Below are positions 9,871 to 19,936 of a stretch of 60,993 nt of DNA, piece by piece. Numbering within the stretch: position 1 is the first letter of the stretch; each line of letters opens with the position of its first letter. This DNA comes from Allobrachymonas denitrificans DSM 15123. GTDB lineage: Bacteria; Pseudomonadota; Gammaproteobacteria; Burkholderiales; Burkholderiaceae_C. The notes below the pieces were generated by a model. That model saw only the letters and a list, made by a program, of their open reading frames with translations, was not told where the DNA came from and did not search any database. The stretch is from contig NZ_FOCW01000009.1 of NCBI RefSeq assembly GCF_900110225.1, forward strand, positions 1 through 60,993. The letters are read 5' to 3'. Made by a program: the position numbers and the translations under genes.

Positions 9871-10974
9871 TCAGTCGTGCATCACCATGTCGTCCGAGTA
9901 ATCCCGGTCGATATTGATGCTGCCCTTCTTGCCGACCAGCGGGTAGGCTCTCTTGAGCCAGGCAAAGGCCTGCGAGCGGCCATGCTCGAACAGGCGGTTC
10001 AGCATGGTGGTGTCGGTGGAGATCTTGCTGTAGCTGTCCAGCCCCGACATCATCTCGCCGCCGTCAATGCGGTGCATCAGCACGCGCTTGAACTCCGGTT
10101 CCTGCAGCTTGCCTTCGTCGATCAGGCGGTTGACGAAGCCGATGGTGTGCATCTGCGACAGCAGGTTGGCGTTGAAGGTGATCTCGTTGATGCGGTCGGT
10201 GATGTCGGTCTGGCTGGTCGGCACCCCCTCACGCTTGAGCGGCGCAATCTGCACCAGCAGGATGTCGGCCGATTCGCACTTGGAAATCAGCGGTGTCAGC
10301 GGCGGATTGGCCACGAAGCCGCCATCCCAGTAGTTGTGACCGTTCAGTTCCACGGCCTGAAACGCCTGCGGCAGGCAGGAGGAAGCCATCACCGCCTGCA
10401 GGCTGATCTCCTTGCCGGTGAACACTTCCGCCTTGCCGGAACTGATGTGCGTGGCCGACAGGAACAGGCGATGCCTGCGCATGCGGGCCAGTGCGTCGAA
10501 GTCGACTTCACGGCGCAACAGTTCGCGCAGCGGATTCAGGTCCAGCGGGTTGAAGTTGTACGGCGAGGAAAACTGCTGAAAGGCGTTGGCCAGGATGCTG
10601 CCGGGGTTGGGCAGCATGGACAGGAAGGGCACCATGCTGGCCAGGTTGTCGTTCAGCGCTGTCAGGCTGCCGGCAGCCATCACGCCTTTCCAGACGTTGC
10701 GCAGCTTGGCGCGTGCGGCCTCGTAGCTGTCCACTTCGGCGTCGCCACGCAGCAACCCGTCGACCAGCGCCACGGCGTTGACAGAGCCGGAACTGGCACC
10801 GCTGATGCCTTCAAATTCGAGTCGGCCATCCTCCAGCAGCGCATCCAGCACACCCCAGGTGAATGCACCGTGCGCACCTCCACCCTGCAGGGCAAGGTTC
10901 ACGCGCTTGCGTGCCGGCTGTGCAGTCTTGGAGGAGGTTCCGTCGGAAGAAGATGGGCGTTCGGTACGGGACAT
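9871..10974 (-). CDS. Patatin-like phospholipase family protein
   Basis: The 367-residue protein has the patatin acyl-hydrolase core. It carries the oxyanion motif LQGGGAHGAF near residue 30, the nucleophile elbow GASSG (GxSxG) near residue 60, and the DGG of the Ser-Asp dyad in YWDGGFVANPPLTPL near residue 225. The catalytic residues look intact. There is no clear signal peptide; a basic, Ser/Thr-rich tail of about 25 residues precedes the core. Relatives hydrolyse phospholipids or storage polymers. Substrate unknown. It is convergent with ppsR with only 9 bp between stops. Confidence 0.88.
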   Translation of the reverse strand: MSRTERPSSSDGTSSKTAQPARKRVNLALQGGGAHGAFTWGVLDALLEDGRLEFEGISGASSGSVNAVALVDGLLRGDAEVDSYEAARAKLRNVWKGVMAAGSLTALNDNLASMVPFLSMLPNPGSILANAFQQFSSPYNFNPLDLNPLRELLRREVDFDALARMRRHRLFLSATHISSGKAEVFTGKEISLQAVMASSCLPQAFQAVELNGHNYWDGGFVANPPLTPLISKCESADILLVQIAPLKREGVPTSQTDITDRINEITFNANLLSQMHTIGFVNRLIDEGKLQEPEFKRVLMHRIDGGEMMSGLDSYSKISTDTTMLNRLFEHGRSQAFAWLKRAYPLVGKKGSINIDRDYSDDMVMHD

Positions 10975-11241
10975 GCGCGGTTGTTTGGGTCCGTAAGCCG
11001 CCGGCACGATTTTGTGCAGTGCAGCAAATCAGGCATATTACGGGAAAACGATGAAATGCCTGAGCGTTGTTCGCTGGGGACTTGAAATTTCCGGTTTGGA
11101 TGTGACCTACCGGACAGTACGGGTGCAGGGTTTATGCAACAGGCTGCCTGTGAGCCGGGTGCAGAATCCGTCGCACCGTGCAGTAGGATGCCAAGGACAG
11201 AGTTTACGCGCTAACGCCCCCCAAGGACGCTTGCTACATAC

Positions 11242-11688
11242 ATGACAGACACTTCTTCCAGCGACCGCATGCGCATCGACAAGTGGCTCTGGGCTGCCCG
11301 TTTCTACAAGACGCGCGCCCTGGCCGTGGACGAGATCCACAAGGGGCGGGTCCGGGTCAACGAGCAGGAATGCAAGCCGGCCCGTGACGTGAAGGCAGGC
11401 GACTGCATCAGCCTGCGCCAGGGATATGCCACGCGCACCGTGGTAGTGTGCGCCCTCTCCAACCGCCGCGGCCCCGCACCCGAAGCACAGAAGCTCTACC
11501 AGGAGACCGACGAAAGCCTGGCCCTGCGTGCGGCCCTGTCGGAACAGCGCCGGCTGGCGCCGGAGCCCGCGCACAGCATCGTGCAGGGCCGCCCCACCAA
11601 ACGCGATCGCCGCCAGCTGCAGGAAGCAAGGAGCGCCAACAACCAGGGGCCCTGGGGCGACCGCTGGAGCGCCAGCCTGGACGATTGA
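11242..11688 (+). CDS. hslR: Heat-shock protein 15 / S4-domain RNA-binding protein
   Basis: The 148-residue protein starts with an S4 RNA-binding domain (MRIDKWLWAARFYKTRALAV, residues about 9-28) followed by a basic, Arg/Gln-rich tail. E. coli HslR binds stalled 50S subunits that carry a nascent chain and helps recycle them. A CTTGAAA -35-like heat-shock element occurs upstream at 11081-11087, but no good -10 partner is visible. The Smr gene begins 8 bp downstream, so the two are probably co-transcribed. Confidence 0.88.
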   Translation: MTDTSSSDRMRIDKWLWAARFYKTRALAVDEIHKGRVRVNEQECKPARDVKAGDCISLRQGYATRTVVVCALSNRRGPAPEAQKLYQETDESLALRAALSEQRRLAPEPAHSIVQGRPTKRDRRQLQEARSANNQGPWGDRWSASLDD

Positions 11689-11696
11689 TTGCCACC

Positions 11697-12362
11697 ATGA
11701 AACAGACCGCCAATTCCCTGCAGGACCTCAAGCACCTCAAGGCCACGCTCGACCAGCAGCGCGCCGAAGCTGCAGCCCGCCTGCGCGCCGAGCAGGAGGA
11801 ACGCCAGCGCCAGCAGGCCGAGCAGCGCCTGTTCGTGCATGCCGTGGGCAAGGTGCAGCCGTTGTCGGGCAACCATCAGGGACGCGTGAGCCTGCGCGGC
11901 GAACCCGCTGCGCCACGCCCGGTTCAGCGGGAACGCGACCATCAGGCCGTGCTGAAGGAAGCCCTGAGCGATGCCTTCGACATCACCACCCTGCTGGAAA
12001 CCGATGAAACCCTGAGCTACCGCCGCCCCGGGGTCGGCCCGGATGTGGTGCGCAAGCTGCGGCAGGGCCAGTGGAACATCCAGGCCCAGCTCGACCTGCA
12101 CGGCCTGCGCCGAGACGGCGCCCGTGAAACGCTGGGCGCCTTCATCCGCGAGTGCCAGCGCCATGGCGTGCGCTGCGTGCGCATCATCACCGGCAAGGGT
12201 CTGGGCTCACCAGGCAAGACCTCGGTGATCAAGCACAAGATGTACGGCTGGCTGATCCAGAAGAAGGAAGTGCTAGCCTTCGTGCAGGCCAAGCCGTCGG
12301 AGGGTGGTGCCGGAGCCCTGATCGTCCTGCTCGCGCCCGAACGGAGCGGCATGCAGGGTTGA
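11697..12362 (+). CDS. Smr/MutS2 domain protein
   Basis: The 221-residue protein has an N-terminal charged helical region rich in Arg, Gln and Glu (about residues 8-45, likely coiled coil) and a C-terminal Smr domain. The Smr signature is clear: LDLHGLRRDGA, then VRIITGKGLGS, then the final LIVLLAPER strand. Smr domains are nicking endonucleases or RNA-binding modules. Recent work on bacterial SmrB-type proteins links them to cleavage of mRNA at collided ribosomes. Its position next to hslR, a stalled-ribosome factor, fits a translation-rescue role, but that is inference. Confidence 0.85.
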   Translation: MKQTANSLQDLKHLKATLDQQRAEAAARLRAEQEERQRQQAEQRLFVHAVGKVQPLSGNHQGRVSLRGEPAAPRPVQRERDHQAVLKEALSDAFDITTLLETDETLSYRRPGVGPDVVRKLRQGQWNIQAQLDLHGLRRDGARETLGAFIRECQRHGVRCVRIITGKGLGSPGKTSVIKHKMYGWLIQKKEVLAFVQAKPSEGGAGALIVLLAPERSGMQG

Positions 12363-12433
12363 ATCGCTGTTTGCCGAGGCTTGCAGCCATTGCCGGCTGA
12401 ACAAGCACCAACCCTTAGCGCCGCCGCGCCGGT

Positions 12434-12856
12434 TCAACCCGCCCGGTTGCGCATCCAGTCCGCTGTTTCAAAGAAGCTCTGGTTGAGCCGCTGGTGCAAG
12501 GCCGGGTCGATGCCCGTATCCCCCATGGCCTGATCCATGCAGGCCACCCACTGGTCCCGCTCCTTGATGCCGATGGAAAACGGCAGGTGCCGTGCTTTCA
12601 GGCGCGGATGGCCGAAGCGCTCGACGAAGTAATCCGGCCCGCCACTCCAGCCGCACAGAAACCAGAACAGGTGCTGGCGCGCGCGATCCAGTTGCGGGCC
12701 ATGCACGGCACGCAGCTCCGCATAGGCCGGTTCCAGCTCCATCAGGTCGTAGAAGCGGTCCACCAGCTGCTGCAACACGGGCTCTCCTCCGATCCACTCG
12801 AACACGGTCGCCGGTTGTTGCTTGGGAGTAGAGGTCAGGGTTTCGGTATCAGACAT
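12434..12856 (-). CDS. Group II truncated hemoglobin
   Basis: The 140-residue protein matches the trHbII (TrHbO) class. It has FYDLM in helix B, the proximal-histidine region FGHPRLKARHLPF, and RDQWVACM carrying the G8 tryptophan. Such proteins bind O2 or react with NO, peroxide or nitrite in the cytoplasm. The start was taken at ATG 12856 rather than the GTG two codons upstream. It ends convergent with the Smr gene and follows the FtsX-like permease at a distance of 21 bp, so the permease and globin could share a transcript. Confidence 0.88.
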   Translation of the reverse strand: MSDTETLTSTPKQQPATVFEWIGGEPVLQQLVDRFYDLMELEPAYAELRAVHGPQLDRARQHLFWFLCGWSGGPDYFVERFGHPRLKARHLPFSIGIKERDQWVACMDQAMGDTGIDPALHQRLNQSFFETADWMRNRAG

Positions 12857-12877
12857 GCACACAATCCATCAGGAACA

Positions 12878-15502
12878 TCATTCGGTCGTGGCCGCACGCA
12901 GCGTTGCCACCACCGGCCGGTTCAGCAGGCCATGCAGGCTCCAGCGGCCTGCCAGCCACGACAGCACGGCCCCGGCCAGCGCTCCGGCAGGCACCACCCA
13001 CCAGGCCAACGACCAGTCAAACTCAAACACATAGCGCGCCAGCGCCCAGCCCAGGCCCAGCGCCACCAGCGCGGCCAGCAGTCCGGCCAGGGCGCCGGTT
13101 CCGGCCAGCTCGGCGGTGAGCATACGCCCAAGCAAGCGGTTGCTGGCTCCCAACGCCCGCATGATGGCCAGTTCGCGCGCACGCTCCTCACGCGTGGCGC
13201 TCACGGTGGCGAACAGCACCACCACACCTGCAGCCAGCCCGAAGCCGAACAGCAGTTCCACCGCGCGGATCACCTGTTCCAGCACACCCTGCACCTGGCG
13301 GATGGTGGAAGTCATGTCGATCTGCGTGATGTTGGGAAAGGTCTGCAGCAGCCGGTTGTCCAGGCTGATCTGACCGGGAGCGCCGGCCGGCGTGCGGTAG
13401 GCGGTGATCCAGGTAGTCGCCACTTCATCACCCAGCGAGGACACCGGATACATCGCAAAGAAGTTGACATGCATGGACGTCCAGTCCACCTTGCGCACCG
13501 AAGTGATGGTGTTCTCGCGCTGCACGCCGCCCATGTCGAACAGAAGGCGGTCTCCCAGCTTCAGGCCGAGGGTTTCCATGATGCCCTCTTCCATGCTCAG
13601 GCCCCCGGCATCCTCGTTGCGCCAGCTGCCGGCCACCACCGGGTTGTGCGCCGGACGCTGCGCGCTGAAGCTGAGGTTGAACTCGCGGTCCACCAGCCGG
13701 CGTGCGCGGTCTTCCTGGAACTGCTCGGGGGACACTGCCCGGCCATTGACGGCCACCAGACGTCCACGCACCATCGGGTACCAGTCGTACTGACGCACGC
13801 CGGCCTCCTGCAGCGTGCTGCGGAAAGCCTCGGCCTGGTCCGGCATGATGTTGATGACGAAGCGATCAGGGGCGTCCACCGGCGTGGCACGCTTCCAGTC
13901 CTCGACCAGATCGGTGCGCAGCAGCAGAAGCAGCAGCAAGGCCAGCAAGCCCACCGCCAGACTGCTCACCTGCACCATGGCAAAAACCGGCCGCGCCGTC
14001 AGTTGCCGCCAAGCCAGCGCAAGCCAGTGCGGAAGCCTCGGACCACGGCGCAGCCAACCGCGCAGCAGCACCACGGCCAGCCAGCCCAGCAGCATGAAGA
14101 GCAGCACGGCTGCGGCAAAGCCGCCGACGGCAATCAGGCCCAGCTTGAGATCCTGGCTGGTAGCCAGCAGCAAGGCAGCAAAGCCGGCCACGCCCAGCAA
14201 CACGGCCGAAGCCGGCGCAGCCTTCAGTTGCCCCAATTCGCGGCGGATCACCCGCAAGGGTGGCGTGCCAGCCAGCTGCAATACCGGCGGCAGGCCGAAG
14301 GCCAGCAGCAGCGTCATGCCCACGCCCAGCCCTAGGCCGAAGGGTGCCAGCCCGGGAGCCGGCAAGTCGGTTTGCACCAGCCCCGCCAACAGCCAGACAA
14401 AAGCGTAGTGCACCACGTAGCCCAGCAACAGGCCCAGCACGCTGCCCAGCAGTCCGAGCAGGGCAAATTCAAAGGTGTAGGCCAGTGCGATCTTGCGCTG
14501 TGACAGGCCCAGCACGCGCAGCATGGCGCAGTCATCCAGATGGCGTGCTGCGAAGCCGCGTGCCGCCAGCGCCACTGCCACCGCACTCAGCAGCGCCGCC
14601 AGCAGTGCCACCAGATTCAGGAAGTTGCCGGCACGCCCGAGCGTCTGCTGCATCTGGGGATTGTTGCCCTCCAGCGCCTCCACGCGGATGCCGTGCACCT
14701 CCGGCCGCTTCAGTTCCGCCTCCGCCCAGGTGGTGTAGCTGCGCACCGCCCCAGCCGGACCCACCAGCGCCAGCCGGTAGTTCACGCGGCTGGCTGGCTG
14801 CACCAGTTGCGTAGCCGGCAGATCCTCCAGCGCCATCATGGCGCGCGGCGCAAAGTTGATGAAGTTGTTGCCGCGGTCGGGCTCGCGCGTCAGCACGGCG
14901 GTGATGCGCAGGCGGCTTTCGCCCAGCATCAGTTCGTCCCCGATCTGCAGGCCGAGCGTGTCCAGCACCGCAGGCTCCGGCCAGATTTCGCCGCGCCCCG
15001 GGCCGGCGGTGACCGCCTGTTCCGGCTGCAGCGCAAACGCGCCTGCGCCCTGCTGCCGCACGGCCCCACTCGCCGCCGCCTGCCCGCTGGTCGGCATAGC
15101 ACCGGCACGGGTGACCCCCAAGGTTCCACGCAAGGGGTAGCCGGCACTCACGGCCTTGAGCATCACCAGTCGCCCCGCCTCGCCTTTCTCGGGCGTGGTA
15201 CGCGCCATGGTCGGGAAGGTCTGCGTCTGGATCGCGCTCAGCCCCAATGCCTGCGCACGCTCCACAAAGGCGGCCGGCGTCGGCTGGTCGCTGCTAACCA
15301 CCACATCCCCGCCCAGCATCTGCGCCGCATCACGCAGCAAGGCATTGTTCAGGCGGTCCGCAAAGAACCCCACCGCAGTCAGGGCAGCCACGGCCAGCAG
15401 CACGGCCAGCACCAGCATGCGCAATTCGCCGGCACGCACATCGCGCCAGAGGGTGCGCCAGCCCAGGCGCCAGAAGGAAATCGAAGGGGAAGAAGCTGTC
15501 AT
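12878..15502 (-). CDS. FtsX-like ABC transporter permease (YbbP family)
   Basis: The 874-residue protein has two FtsX-type permease cores. It has an N-terminal membrane segment, a large extracytoplasmic domain (about residues 45-265), a block of membrane helices (about 270-480), a second periplasmic domain and a C-terminal group of three helices. This is the layout of YbbP-like permeases, which pair with a LolD/YbbA-type ATPase and often act with the TesA thioesterase on lipids. No ATPase gene is adjacent, so the partner must be encoded elsewhere. The frame is intact along its whole length. Confidence 0.85.
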   Translation of the reverse strand: MTASSPSISFWRLGWRTLWRDVRAGELRMLVLAVLLAVAALTAVGFFADRLNNALLRDAAQMLGGDVVVSSDQPTPAAFVERAQALGLSAIQTQTFPTMARTTPEKGEAGRLVMLKAVSAGYPLRGTLGVTRAGAMPTSGQAAASGAVRQQGAGAFALQPEQAVTAGPGRGEIWPEPAVLDTLGLQIGDELMLGESRLRITAVLTREPDRGNNFINFAPRAMMALEDLPATQLVQPASRVNYRLALVGPAGAVRSYTTWAEAELKRPEVHGIRVEALEGNNPQMQQTLGRAGNFLNLVALLAALLSAVAVALAARGFAARHLDDCAMLRVLGLSQRKIALAYTFEFALLGLLGSVLGLLLGYVVHYAFVWLLAGLVQTDLPAPGLAPFGLGLGVGMTLLLAFGLPPVLQLAGTPPLRVIRRELGQLKAAPASAVLLGVAGFAALLLATSQDLKLGLIAVGGFAAAVLLFMLLGWLAVVLLRGWLRRGPRLPHWLALAWRQLTARPVFAMVQVSSLAVGLLALLLLLLLRTDLVEDWKRATPVDAPDRFVINIMPDQAEAFRSTLQEAGVRQYDWYPMVRGRLVAVNGRAVSPEQFQEDRARRLVDREFNLSFSAQRPAHNPVVAGSWRNEDAGGLSMEEGIMETLGLKLGDRLLFDMGGVQRENTITSVRKVDWTSMHVNFFAMYPVSSLGDEVATTWITAYRTPAGAPGQISLDNRLLQTFPNITQIDMTSTIRQVQGVLEQVIRAVELLFGFGLAAGVVVLFATVSATREERARELAIMRALGASNRLLGRMLTAELAGTGALAGLLAALVALGLGWALARYVFEFDWSLAWWVVPAGALAGAVLSWLAGRWSLHGLLNRPVVATLRAATTE

Positions 15503-15570
15503 CGGAGGTAGACGGTTTCACCCATTGTGAAGGAACTCCGCCAACCCACGCCGGAGCCCGGAAAAGAGGC

Positions 15571-16488
15571 TCAGGCCACCTGCAGGGTTTGACCGCCCAG
15601 CCAGCCCTGCCCCGGCTCTAGACGCACGGGAGTATCGATCTGCGCTGCCTCGACACACACAAAGCGATGATAGCCGTCAGCCGGCAGATCGTGCAGCGTG
15701 GCACAGAGGGCCGCGCCCGGATTCCACACCACCGTCTGCTCCATGCTGGCAGGCTGAGACACGCGCAGCCAGTGCGAGGATTGCTGCAGGGTAGCCCGCG
15801 GTAATGCCGGATAGACCCTGTCCACCTCACCCTGGAAAACGATGTCGCCCTGCTGCACCGGATATTCCGGGTCTGCACCGGCCACTGCATCCCAGTAGCG
15901 CTGGCCCTCCGCACCGCTGATGGCCAATGCGTCGATGGCATCCACAGCCAGATAGCTGTGCAATGCAGTGGTAAAGGCAAACGCGGTTGTCCCGGTGTTG
16001 CGCACCGCCAACTCCACATTCAGGCGTGCCGATGCCAGCCGCACCGTCAGGTCGACTTCGAAGTCATGAAGCCAGGCCATGGCGCCATCGGCATCCTGCA
16101 GCAGCCCCTCCGGCACATCTGCGCGTGTCAGGCGCAAGGTCACGGCAGATTCTGATTGTTCGATCACCTGCCATGGCACCACGCGCGCAAACCCGTGCTT
16201 GACCAGCGGCCCGCGCCGGTTGAATTGCGGCCAGCACACCGGAATGCCGCCACGGATGGCCACACTGCCATCCAGTGTGGCCTTCGGGCTCAGGTACAGC
16301 AACTCGCGTTCGTCGGCATCTGTCCAGGACAGCACCTGCGCGCCGAACAGCGAGACCACCGCCTGCTCGCCCGTGCGCGCCTGCAAACGCACCACCGGAT
16401 AATCAGCCGGCAGGTTCAATGCGCCGCGCATGGCCGGGCTGCGCAGGGATAGCTCCTCCGTACCCAGCATGCTGCAGGTAGTTGGCAT
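15571..16488 (-). CDS. D-hexose-6-phosphate mutarotase (aldose 1-epimerase family)
   Basis: The roughly 305-residue protein belongs to the galactose mutarotase-like fold, YeaD subgroup. It interconverts alpha and beta anomers of hexose 6-phosphates in the cytoplasm. Diagnostic parts are VAIRGGIPVCWPQF (substrate loop), KHGFARVVPW, the histidine in FTTALHSYLAV, and the catalytic glutamate region FVCVEAAQI. The start is uncertain: ATG 16488 gives 19 bp spacing from hisA, while ATG 16470 is also possible. It follows hisA where hisF would normally be expected in this lineage. Confidence 0.88.
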   Translation of the reverse strand: MPTTCSMLGTEELSLRSPAMRGALNLPADYPVVRLQARTGEQAVVSLFGAQVLSWTDADERELLYLSPKATLDGSVAIRGGIPVCWPQFNRRGPLVKHGFARVVPWQVIEQSESAVTLRLTRADVPEGLLQDADGAMAWLHDFEVDLTVRLASARLNVELAVRNTGTTAFAFTTALHSYLAVDAIDALAISGAEGQRYWDAVAGADPEYPVQQGDIVFQGEVDRVYPALPRATLQQSSHWLRVSQPASMEQTVVWNPGAALCATLHDLPADGYHRFVCVEAAQIDTPVRLEPGQGWLGGQTLQVA

Positions 16489-16507
16489 CTGCACCGTCAA
16501 AACCGGA

Positions 16508-17257
16508 TCACTCCGCCGCGCCGTTCAGCGCATCCGCACGATCCTGCGCTGCCGCAAAATCCAGATCGCCGCTGTAGATGGCACGACCCGCGATCACACC
16601 GATCACGCCTTCATCCTCGACCGCGCACAGCTTCTCGATGTCGTCCATGTTGCTCAGGCCGCCCGAGGCAATCACCGGAATCGTGCTGGCCTGTGCCAGA
16701 CGCACGGTGGCTTCGATGTTCACGCCGCTCAGCATGCCGTCGCGGCCGATGTCGGTGTAGATGATGCTGTCCACACCCAGGTCTTCGTATTTCTTGGCCA
16801 GATCGGTCACTTCGTGGCCGGTCAGCTTGCTCCAGCCATCGGTGGCGACCTTGCCGTCCTTGGCATCCAGGCCCACGATGATGTGGCCGCCGAAGGCGCT
16901 GCAGGCATCGGCCAGGAAGCCCGGGTTCTTCACCGCAGCCGTACCAATGATGACGTAGCGCAGGCCGGCGTCGATGTACTGCTCGATGGTGTCCAGATCG
17001 CGGATGCCGCCACCCAGTTGCACCGGGATCTCGTCACCCAGCTCCTGCAGGATTTCCTTCACCACGCCCAGGTTCTTGGGCTTGCCGGCAAAGGCACCGT
17101 TCAGGTCAACCAGGTGCAGGCGGCGCGCGCCCTGCTCCAGCCAGTGCACGGCCTGCGCCACCGGATCGGTATTGAAGGTGGTGACGCGGTTCATGTCCCC
17201 CTGTTGCAGGCGAACGCATTGGCCGTCTTTCAGGTCGATGGCAGGAATCAGCAGCAT
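16508..17257 (-). CDS. hisA: Phosphoribosylformimino-5-aminoimidazole carboxamide ribotide isomerase
   Basis: The 249-residue TIM-barrel enzyme catalyses the fourth step of histidine synthesis, the Amadori rearrangement of ProFAR to PRFAR. It begins [17 protein letters not shown] with the general-base Asp of the HisA family. It has the phosphate-binding [11 protein letters not shown], the acid Asp in [10 protein letters not shown], and [12 protein letters not shown]. It lies 31 bp after hisH in the same direction. hisF and hisIE, which usually follow, are missing here. Confidence 0.96.
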   Translation of the reverse strand: MLLIPAIDLKDGQCVRLQQGDMNRVTTFNTDPVAQAVHWLEQGARRLHLVDLNGAFAGKPKNLGVVKEILQELGDEIPVQLGGGIRDLDTIEQYIDAGLRYVIIGTAAVKNPGFLADACSAFGGHIIVGLDAKDGKVATDGWSKLTGHEVTDLAKKYEDLGVDSIIYTDIGRDGMLSGVNIEATVRLAQASTIPVIASGGLSNMDDIEKLCAVEDEGVIGVIAGRAIYSGDLDFAAAQDRADALNGAAE

Positions 17258-17288
17258 GTTGGTCTCGGAAAATCAGAATGCGGAAAAA

Positions 17289-17936
17289 TCAGGGCTTCCA
17301 GTGCAGGAAGTTGCGATACAGCGCCAGACCGGCGTCAGCGCTTTTTTCGGGGTGAAACTGGGTCGCGAAGATGTTGTCGCGCGCAATGGCAGCCGTGTAG
17401 CGGCCACCGTAGTCGGCCTCGCCCACACTGTGCTCGGCATGGGCGGGCGACGCAAAATAGCTGTGCAGGAAATAGAACCAGCTGTTGTCGGCAATGCCTT
17501 CCCACACCGGATGCGGACGGGTGATGGCAACCTGGTTCCAGCCCATCTGCGGCACCTTGAAGCGGCTGCCGTCCGGCTGCGTGCGGCCTTCCAGCTGAAA
17601 GCGCTTGACCTCGCCGGGGAACAGTCCCAGCGCCGCCGTATCGCCCTCCTCGCTGTGCTCCAGCATCATCTGCATGCCCACGCACACGCCGAACAGCGGC
17701 TTGTTGGCCGCCGCTTCAAGCACGGCCTGCATCATGCCGCTGTCACGCAGGTGCTGCATGCAGTCGCGCATGGCGCCCTGGCCCGGCAGCACCACGCGCT
17801 CGGCCTGCTGGATCTGCTCGGGCTGGCGCGCAATCACCACCTCGTAGCGATCTTCGGCCACATGCAGCATGGCCTGCGCCACCGAGTGCAGGTTGCCCAT
17901 TTCGTAATCAACAACGGCAACAACCGGTTTTCCCAT
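17289..17936 (-). CDS. hisH: Imidazole glycerol phosphate synthase, glutaminase subunit
   Basis: The 215-residue protein is a class I glutamine amidotransferase that feeds ammonia to HisF. It has [12 protein letters not shown] at the N-terminus, the nucleophile cysteine in [12 protein letters not shown], and the catalytic His-x-Glu in [10 protein letters not shown]. The ATG at 17936 shares its A with the hisB stop codon (TGATG), which indicates translational coupling. Its partner hisF is not in the window. Confidence 0.96.
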   Translation of the reverse strand: MGKPVVAVVDYEMGNLHSVAQAMLHVAEDRYEVVIARQPEQIQQAERVVLPGQGAMRDCMQHLRDSGMMQAVLEAAANKPLFGVCVGMQMMLEHSEEGDTAALGLFPGEVKRFQLEGRTQPDGSRFKVPQMGWNQVAITRPHPVWEGIADNSWFYFLHSYFASPAHAEHSVGEADYGGRYTAAIARDNIFATQFHPEKSADAGLALYRNFLHWKP

Positions 17937-18547
17937 CAGAGGCTTCCCTTGGTGGAAGGAATCATGCCCGCAGCGCGCGGATCCAGTTCCAGTGCCTGGC
18001 GCAACGCACGGCCAAAGGCCTTGAACACGGTCTCGCACTGGTGGTGCGCATTGATGCCGCGCAGGTTGTCGATGTGCAGCGTGACGCCTGCGTGGTTGAC
18101 GAAGCCCTGGAAGAACTCGTACACCAGCTGCGTATCCAGCGCGCCAATCATGCCGGCGGTGAAGGGAATGTCGTAGGTCAGGCCGGGACGGCCGGACAGG
18201 TCGATCACCACGCGGCTCAGCGCCTCGTCCAGCGGAACATAGGCATGGCCATAGCGGCGAATGCCCTTCTTGTCACCCACGGCGCGGGCCACGGCCTGGC
18301 CGAAGGTGATGCCGATGTCCTCCACCGTATGGTGGCCGTCGATGTGCAGATCCCCCTTGCAGGCCACGTTCAGGTCAATCAGACCATGGCGGGCAATCTG
18401 CTCCAGCATGTGGTCGAAAAAGCCGATGCCGCTCTGGAGGCTTGACACGCCGGTGCCATCCAGATTGATGGAAACGGTGATGTCGGTTTCGGCAGTCTTG
18501 CGCGAAACCTCGGCAATACGGGCGCTGGGCGCAATCGGTGTGGTCAT
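17936..18547 (-). CDS. hisB: Imidazoleglycerol-phosphate dehydratase
   Basis: The 203-residue protein is the monofunctional IGPD form, without the histidinol-phosphatase domain found in the enterobacterial fusion. Metal-binding motifs are [28 protein letters not shown] and [19 protein letters not shown], all intact. It converts IGP to imidazole acetol phosphate. The start at 18547 ([14 protein letters not shown]) was preferred over upstream in-frame starts. A TACAAT -10-like hexamer at 18632-18637 on the minus strand suggests that hisB-hisH-hisA now has its own promoter. Confidence 0.95.
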   Translation of the reverse strand: MTTPIAPSARIAEVSRKTAETDITVSINLDGTGVSSLQSGIGFFDHMLEQIARHGLIDLNVACKGDLHIDGHHTVEDIGITFGQAVARAVGDKKGIRRYGHAYVPLDEALSRVVIDLSGRPGLTYDIPFTAGMIGALDTQLVYEFFQGFVNHAGVTLHIDNLRGINAHHQCETVFKAFGRALRQALELDPRAAGMIPSTKGSL

Positions 18548-18835
18548 GGCGTGTTGTTTCTCCATACGGCCGGGCTTTCGCAACGGAACACCCGACCGGC
18601 CGGCCACGGGAGCCGGCGCATGTCACAAGGGATTGTAAAAATGTTTGCCGGCATTTGGCCGATTGCCGGACAGGCAAGCAGCGTCGCGCACAGGCGTGAT
18701 GCAGCCCCGCAACGCAAGCACCGCGTGCAGGAGCCAGACCCTCTATTGTCGCATTACAGGGCAGTCTTCTGCTTCCAGCGCAAGTCGCCTGCTAACATTG
18801 ATGTTTTACCGCACCGCATCATCAGGCAGAACCCC
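18548..18835. other. Divergent intergenic region between hisB and the inverted hisC
   Basis: About 290 bp without a gene. It should contain back-to-back promoters for hisBHA (minus) and hisC (plus). A TACAAT element on the minus strand at 18632-18637 is the clearest core-promoter hint. No attenuator-like run of histidine codons was noticed. Confidence 0.45.
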
Positions 18836-19918
18836 ATGAATCGCTACTGGAGCGCCCTGGTCCACGACCTCGTCCCCTACGTCCCCGGCGAACAGCCCAA
18901 GCTCGACAATCTGATCAAGCTCAACACCAACGAGAACCCCTACGGCCCCTCGCTGCGTGCGCTCGAGGCCATCCGCAACGCCACCGGTGACAGCCTGCGC
19001 CTGTATCCCGATCCCGAATCGGATGCGCTCAAGGCCGTGCTGGCCCAGCGCTTTGGCGTGGAGCCCAGGCAGGTATTCGTGGGCAACGGCTCCGACGAAG
19101 TGCTGGCCCATGCCTTCATGGCCCTGCTCAAGCACGACCAGGCACTCTGGTTCCCCGACATCACCTACAGCTTCTACCCCACCTACTGCGGGCTGTACGG
19201 CATCCGGCACAAGCTGATTCCGCTGGACGACAACTTCGCCATCCGCGCCGATGACTACCTGCCGCGCGGCGACGAGCGTGCCGGTGCCATCATCTTCGCC
19301 AACCCCAACGCACCGACCGGCAGCCCGCTGCCGCTGGCCGAGGTCGAGCGCATCGTCGCCGGCAACCCGGATGCGGTGGTGCTGGTGGATGAGGCCTATG
19401 TGGATTTCGGCGGCGAAAGCGCCATGGCGCTGGTCAACAAGTACCCGAACGTGCTGGTGGTGCACACCTTCTCCAAGAGCCGCTCGCTGGCCGGCCTGCG
19501 CGTGGGCTACGCGATTGGCGATGCCGGCCTGATCGAGGCGCTGGAGCGCGTGAAGAACAGCTTCAACTCCTACCCGCTGGATCGTCTGGCCCAGGCAGCC
19601 GCCGTGGCCTCGGTGGAGGACGACGCCCACTTCCGAAACAGCTGTGCCAAGGTCATCGCCACGCGCGAGACGCTGGTCACGCACCTGCATGCGCTGGGCT
19701 TCGAGGTGCTGCCGTCTGCCGCCAACTTCATCTTTGCGCGGCACGTCGTGCGCGGCGGTGCCGAACTGGCCAAGGCGCTGCGCGAGCGCTCCATCATCGT
19801 GCGTCATTTCAGCAAGCCGCGCATCGACAACTTCCTGCGCATCTCCATCGGCACCGACGCGCAATCCGCGGCGCTGGTACAGGCGCTGGTGGACATTCTC
19901 GGCCAGGAAACGGCCTGA
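18836..19918 (+). CDS. hisC: Histidinol-phosphate aminotransferase
   Basis: The 360-residue PLP enzyme of fold type I makes histidinol phosphate from imidazole acetol phosphate and glutamate. It has [12 protein letters not shown] near residue 30, [28 protein letters not shown], the [11 protein letters not shown] segment, and the PLP lysine in [18 protein letters not shown]. Unlike its neighbours hisD, hisG, hisB, hisH and hisA, it lies on the plus strand, between hisD and hisB but inverted. sodC follows in the same direction 158 bp later. Confidence 0.95.
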   Translation: MNRYWSALVHDLVPYVPGEQPKLDNLIKLNTNENPYGPSLRALEAIRNATGDSLRLYPDPESDALKAVLAQRFGVEPRQVFVGNGSDEVLAHAFMALLKHDQALWFPDITYSFYPTYCGLYGIRHKLIPLDDNFAIRADDYLPRGDERAGAIIFANPNAPTGSPLPLAEVERIVAGNPDAVVLVDEAYVDFGGESAMALVNKYPNVLVVHTFSKSRSLAGLRVGYAIGDAGLIEALERVKNSFNSYPLDRLAQAAAVASVEDDAHFRNSCAKVIATRETLVTHLHALGFEVLPSAANFIFARHVVRGGAELAKALRERSIIVRHFSKPRIDNFLRISIGTDAQSAALVQALVDILGQETA

Positions 19919-19936
19919 TTCCGGGCGCCTGCGATT

